DNA of 64,000 bases from positions 1 through 64,000 of the forward strand of contig OENT01000110.1 in the NCBI GenBank assembly GCA_900239685.1, read 5' to 3'. Source of the stretch: Rotaria macrura (taxonomy: Eukaryota > Rotifera > Eurotatoria > Philodinida > Philodinidae). The number at the start of each line of letters is the position of its first letter. Position 1 is the first letter of the stretch. The notes under the pieces are model-generated. The model was not told where the DNA came from. It was given only the letters and a program-made list of their open reading frames with translations, and searched no databases. The translations under genes and the position numbers were made by a program. This document shows positions 58,760-64,000 of this stretch, piece after piece.

Positions 58760-61618
58760 TTAGTATTGTTCGTAGTTGTTGCCGTCCTTACAGCTTGTCA
58801 TTTTTTTTAATGTGTACCCTTGGTTGTTGAAGCCACTCAGCAAAAACATAGGCAAATATAAACTTGATCTATAGCTGGACTGTGAATTATCATGGGGCAA
58901 AGTTGTCTGTTACCTCTTCGATTGAAAATCATTCAACTGATCAAGCAACGACAATCTACTTTCGTATGTTAACAGCTAAAAATTTTCTAAGTTTGCGTCT
59001 GCAAAGCTATCGTGTGTTAACTAGTTAAATCGATTACTTGGAAATCGCAGAATGTTCAACCCTGATTATCAAACTTAGACTAGGTCATTTCGAGTTTTAC
59101 AAACTTTCAGAGTATACGACGCTTCGTAAATATCTATCTATCATCGATGAGTCTATTTGTCAGTTTTAACGAAATTCCTTTTTGCATTCTATTAATCTTT
59201 AGTATTCTGGATATCACAAATGTTAAGTATTCTGTCCTTGTTGTATTGGAAACAATTCATTCTTTTATTGTTGCTCCATTTCGTTAAACATTAGTACCGT
59301 AACCATACGTTTTCTCTTGGTTACTTCTTCTTCATCATAATTGACAGACAAATAAAAAGAAGATGAGTATATTCCTATCATACTATACTAATTAAACAAT
59401 CTTTATGTTATCTTTGATGGCCTTAGTTTATGTTAGTTAAGAACTTTCGGCCGTTTATAGTTTTTATTCATTAATAACATCTTGTTATCCCAAATTATAT
59501 TTTTAACATGAGGGTATCCATGCGGTTGGGGATGTGAATCTGGGAAATGGTTTAGATGTCAATGAGCGTCCCTTCTTCTCTTGTCGACGCTCAATTTAGA
59601 AAAATTTCATGAGATAATATGGTTGATAAACTCATTGATATGAGATGTGGATATATCCAACACTTCTAAGTATTTGGGAATCCTCTAACTAAACAATTAA
59701 ACATTGGTAGGAATATTTCTATATTTTTTCATTGTGCTCAGGTTAGTTTTCAAAATAAACTATCCGGAGTTTTTTCGAACTTTCTAATACAATGTTTGAA
59801 TTATCCTTCTTTTGTATGTTGGTAGAAATCCGCGTACGTACTTTGATGGTTTAAATAGATCAGTATTGTATGAATGTCTATATCTGCTGTCACTTAAGGA
59901 GAAATACCGAGGGAAATGGAGCATGTCTATGAACTTAATGTAAGAAATACATAAACAACTATTCTTCTTCGCGTACGATCTATGCAGATATATATTTGCC
60001 ATACTGCACTCTGTGTATAGCGGTATTTCTCGCTATAGGATCATTGAATACTATGCTTGTTCGAACTGAGCTTCGAAATTTATCATAGGATTCTGATGCA
60101 GAAAATTACATATCTAGTTTAGTGATAGCGAGTGTAAAGCTATCGACGTTGTTATGCTCTATAAGTCTAATTTTTTTCCTGTGATAGACTGAAACATCTT
60201 CAGTGTCTTTTTAGTCTATGAACTTGAGAAATTAATCAGTTATAGTATGCATGTTAAATTTCGAATTACATTTTTTGTTTTGGAACACTGTAAAAATGAA
60301 ACGCACATACGAACTATAGAGTGCCATTCAGTGCAATAGGCTAGTTGGAATGTCGGTTGACTGCGTGAACCTGAAAGATAGTAAAACACACTGTAAAAAG
60401 TGCATCGTTGTACTTCCGAACCTTTAAGTGTTCTCACAGAAGCTATGAAACCATCCACACTCGAGAGACCAACTCTTTATATTTTTATGTGAAACCTTTA
60501 CGGTTTCGCCGCAAACTTGAGTGGCTCTGTCTTATTGATACTGGACCTTTTTTCGTTTCACGAATCTTATAAAGGTTTCGTAACAAAGTTTGTACCCATG
60601 TACCGCCGGGAAGAACTATTTTAGGTGCTTTAGCTCTTGTATAATTTTAAAAGGTTTGGCAGTCTATCTGTTTTTAGTAGAGATCACGGCTCTTTAGTAC
60701 ATTTGCTATTTCAAAGTCTTAAAGTCTCATAGAAAAAATAGTGAATTTCAGTCGTGTTTATCAATGATGATTCATCTGACAAGCAAGAAATAATGAATCT
60801 GGATTAGCAGATGCTATATAAGGCAACTCAGGTGTTATTTATTGATTTCCTTATATCCTATATCCCCCCCCCCGTGGTGCCGAATTTCGAAAAACGGATT
60901 TCAGATGCGCACTCATCTTATTTTCAGGATTCTGACAGGCAACTTTCCCCCCACTGAAAAAGACAATTAGGTACTGAGAACGAGTGACTGACTTGAATCA
61001 TGACTCATGCGCCGAGAAGGAGATTATGGAGGAAGTAGAAAAGGAGGAAGAATAAGAACAAGAAGAATTTACCATGGCAAGTTACCTATGTGAAAACAAT
61101 AAGCCGGTTCCTGCACTTCGTATGTAGACAGCCGAGTTAATAATCAGAGTAACATGTTTTCATTTCATGGAATTGAGAACAAGACATATATGAATATTAG
61201 TAGAAAGAGAGTGACAACAATAAAGTTTCGACATCTCAAAGTCTGCTAACGATATCGTCACTTCTGAGCGAATTAGAAATTTTAGAGATAAATTATTTAC
61301 AAGTGCCATTTCCATAGTACAAGAAAGCTTTGTAGTTTTCTCTATAGCGCCAATGAAAGTTACTCAACAGACTTGAGTTGGGCAAGTATTATTTATTGTT
61401 TTAAACGATTCATGCATTAAAATTTCATACGAGAGACTCCAACAGGATATTGCGTAGTAAATTGCTCGAACGTCAATAAATTAAACAGTGACTCATCATA
61501 GAAAGATTTCATTTTCTTTTCATAAATTGGTATGGATTCTTCTTTTGATTTAGTTTTATCCCTTTAGGTATTTCAGATAATCATTTGTTCTCAAAAATTA
61601 AAAAGCAACTCTTCGAAG
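58760..61618. other. 2.9-kb stretch without a recognised gene
   Basis: AT-rich; contains a C9 run near 60865 and a purine-rich GGAGGAAG tract near 61030. No exon-like frame beyond chance. Confidence 0.4.
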
Positions 61619-62104
61619 ATGTTTTGTTCTATTAGTCTCTTATTATCTATTATGTTTATACTAATGAAGAGAATTTCAGCAGACTGGTGCTATTTTGGTT
61701 CTAGTGCTTATTATTGTTCTCGTAAGTACAATATCATCAGATGACAATTCGAACTATCTTTATTCAATGATTCTTTAGTTGGTCAAACCTGTGGTGCATA
61801 CTACAATGATTGTCGTGGTTTGTCACTCTGCACACTTATTGCTATTTTCTCTACAATCATGCTGACATTGACGATTTTCATTCGATGTTGTCTCAAATGG
61901 AATTCTAATAATAGATTTCAAATATCACAACATCTACCTACGTCAATACAAAGTTCGGGATATGTACCAGTTCAAGTTTATAGGATAGATAATGATGCGA
62001 TCACACGATCAACGAATATTGTTCCAATTCATAATCTTATAGAAGAAGCTCCTCCATCTTATGCTGCAGCTGTATCTTCGATTACAGACATTTCAAAATC
62101 TTAA
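61619..62104 (+). CDS. Small type I membrane protein with PPSY tail (paralogue B)
   Basis: Exons 61619-61721 and 61779-62104 have exactly the same lengths (103 and 326 bp) and the same intron phase as the copy at 47123-47612; the intron is 57 bp. The product is 142 aa. It has a signal peptide ending in RISA, ectodomain DWCYFGSSAYYCS and GQTCGAYYNDCRG, and one membrane span. The tail has VPIHNLIEEAPPSYAAAVSS. The WW-binding motif is PPSY rather than PPPY. The conserved ectodomain cysteines and tail motif despite substantial divergence suggest both copies are functional and fairly old duplicates. Confidence 0.85.
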
Positions 62105-62753
62105 TCTTTTTATAATACAAACGCTTTTTATGTAATTCTTCACAATTTTATATTGTTAGTAGCCAAGACGATGACTAGATCACCGATAAAATACAATGAA
62201 CGAAAGAACAGCTCAATTCAAAGAACATGTTCAATTAATTCACAAATAAAAACTTTAAATTGACCTCGTCAGTTTCATACACTAACATCATGAGAAGAGA
62301 AAACAAATAGATAATTATGCATTGAATTAAAATTGTTGCGATTTACAATTAATATCGAAATCATGGATAGTAAAAACAGTTGTACATTCATATTGTTTTT
62401 CGTTTTGCGTCGTGGCAAAATCTTGTATAGACTTCTATAGAAAACATGTCTGAAATTGTATGACATATCTTGGATCGATAACGTTTACACAACTCGCCAA
62501 CATAGTTTTTCAAAATACAGCACAATATCTATCTAATTAGATCTTAGAAGTTGTCCAATACCGTTAGAGAAAAAACAAAAACTTCTGTATGTGTTTCATG
62601 CAAATTTTAATAAACGATTTGAAGTATAAAGAGGTTGTCATCATTAGACAATGTTCCATTTCAGAAACACAGCGAAAACTTATTCAATCATTGGTCTTAC
62701 AATTCGATTTGAATTGGAACCCAAATTTTCTTCGTAATGTTCATCAACTAATG
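62105..62753. other. Stretch with a coding-like scrap
   Basis: A plus-strand ATG frame at 62589-62816 (contains ISETQRKLIQSLVLQFDLN) looks weakly coding but runs into the left arm of the next inverted repeat and stops there. It has no recognised domain. Confidence 0.3.
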
Positions 62754-62937
62754 ACATGGTGCATTCAAAAAGTTCCACGACTGTTTCTATTAAAAACCAG
62801 CGCGAAGCGTTCTTGAATTACTACTCTTGTCTTTGCATGGCTCATGCAATCTTCAACATATAGGTCTGAAAACATCTGGCGTATGAAACGTCTCTATGAA
62901 AAATACAAGTAGATTTTAGACCAGTATCTATATACTG
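62754..62937 (+). repeat. Left arm of a 184-bp inverted repeat
   Basis: Reverse complement of 63486-63670 with scattered substitutions. Shared blocks include GCGTTCTTGAATTA and GATTTTAGACCAGTATCTAT. The spacer is about 550 bp. Confidence 0.88.
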
Positions 62938-63485
62938 ACAAAAAATCATACAAACTGACAATTTTTCAATGATATAGTTTCTTGTGCAATACGATCCTGC
63001 CTCATTTCATACTTATCAACGTGTGAAGGTAGTCCATGTCAGTCAGTTTTCAGTCAGTCAATGCAACTTCTCAATGATATGGTCATCGCGAAGATAGCTT
63101 AGTATAAATTGATGACAATATCGATTTAAATAAAGTAAATATTTAAATTTCTGAGAACTTGATGGTCGAATAGCGTTGAGATAAATACCAGTTACTGCCG
63201 CTATTTCAAATGTACAGTGCTGAGCATTTCGAATGATCAATCCCATGTCGCTAAAATTAGTTTATAAAAAGGTTGCGTTCTCTGACAGCACTTGAATGAC
63301 GCATCAATCATATAGAGAACAATCATTAACTATTCTTTATTCGCGTTTGAAACGACGAATTTATTCGAATGTTGCAGTATTTAATAGACCTTTGTTACTA
63401 TAAAATACTAGCATGCATTCATAAATTTTGAATGATAACTACTCTTTCAAGACGTGCATTTTTGTTCAAGTTGTGCATTTTACAA

Positions 63486-63670
63486 CAGTGCATAGATACT
63501 GGTCTAAAATCCATTTGTAGTTTTTCATACAGACGTTTCGTACGGCAGAGGTTTTCAGGCCTATATATTCACGATTGTATGAGCCGTGCACAGACAAGAG
63601 TACTAATTCAAGAACGCTTTGGACTGTTTTATAATAGAAACAGCCCTGGAACGTTTTGAACGCACCATGT
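63486..63670 (-). repeat. Right arm of the 184-bp inverted repeat
   Basis: Partner of 62754-62937. The 550-bp spacer has no gene. Nothing is recognised from 63671 to the end of the window. The pair may be a foldback element or a small diverged palindrome. Confidence 0.88.
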
Positions 63671-64000
63671 ATATATTTGTTTCACGTTGTATGTGGCAAA
63701 ACCAGAATTCGATTGTTTCCTGTAAATTATCTTGCGTGATAGGATTAGTTATATTAATGTCATATGAAAGCCTTCACAACTGTAAATGCATGATTCTTGA
63801 CTTCCTTTTGTAAGAATTGTGAATATCGAATTATCTGATCTCATCCCCAATGAGCTAATCGGAGTTTTAGATTCAAGCACACACTTAAAATTGAACTGCA
63901 TTAATTGTTACGATCCCTTCGCACTCCTACTCTGATTAAATTTGTATGTTGAACGTTGAAGAAAAATGAAATTTAATGGTGTTGAATACTTCGACAAAAT

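Noticed and set aside
62589..62816. 75-codon frame entering the inverted repeat
   Set aside because: Ends inside the repeat arm and has no recognisable domain; noted only as a possible relic.

Overview
This is a eukaryotic, AT-rich, intron-bearing window. The gene content best fits a bdelloid rotifer of the Rotaria/Adineta type. This is inferred from the combination of short 57-77 bp GT-AG introns, a TLDc gene with a B-box-like N-terminus, a ribonuclease-inhibitor-type LRR gene with one repeat per exon, a large stand-alone vWA protein, a Ser/Thr-rich mucin-like protein with a Cys-rich head, FLYWCH fragments, and an apparently fungal-type lytic polysaccharide monooxygenase (LPMO). No bacterial, organellar or viral gene organisation is visible.

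Layout. 1-14.8 kb is repeat-dominated. It starts with a mucin-like gene (minus strand). Next comes a 4.75-kb structure with nearly identical 0.8-kb inverted arms enclosing two motif-saturated repeat blocks. A decayed mariner transposase (broken by an assembly ambiguity), a 704-bp palindrome and another motif-rich block follow. 15.3-16.5 kb holds a four-exon secreted LPMO gene. 18.3-24.6 kb has a B-box/coiled-coil gene, two tRNA-derived SINE-like insertions with target-site duplications, four more motif-saturated blocks and a 425-bp N gap. 27-42.4 kb is the gene-rich core: B-box/TLDc gene (-), EMC2 (+), a secreted FN3-like protein (-), a small three-exon gene (-) divergent from a 1041-aa vWA protein (+), and an LRR gene (-). 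47-64 kb is gene-poor: two paralogous 142-aa membrane proteins with PPxY-type tails lie 14.5 kb apart. Between and beyond them are MITE-like elements, a frameshifted FLYWCH fragment and a further inverted repeat.

How things relate. The genes do not form one pathway. EMC2 is a housekeeping ER factor; the LPMO, mucin-like and FN3 proteins are predicted secreted or surface proteins; B-box, TLDc, LRR and vWA proteins belong to expandable families. The most unusual signal is repetitive. At least nine separate short blocks each carry their own 6-12 bp core word repeated in both orientations, and several cores are palindromic. Several long inverted repeats are also present. I read the blocks as non-autonomous DNA transposons with amplified subterminal transposase-binding sites, but no matching transposase is present in the window.
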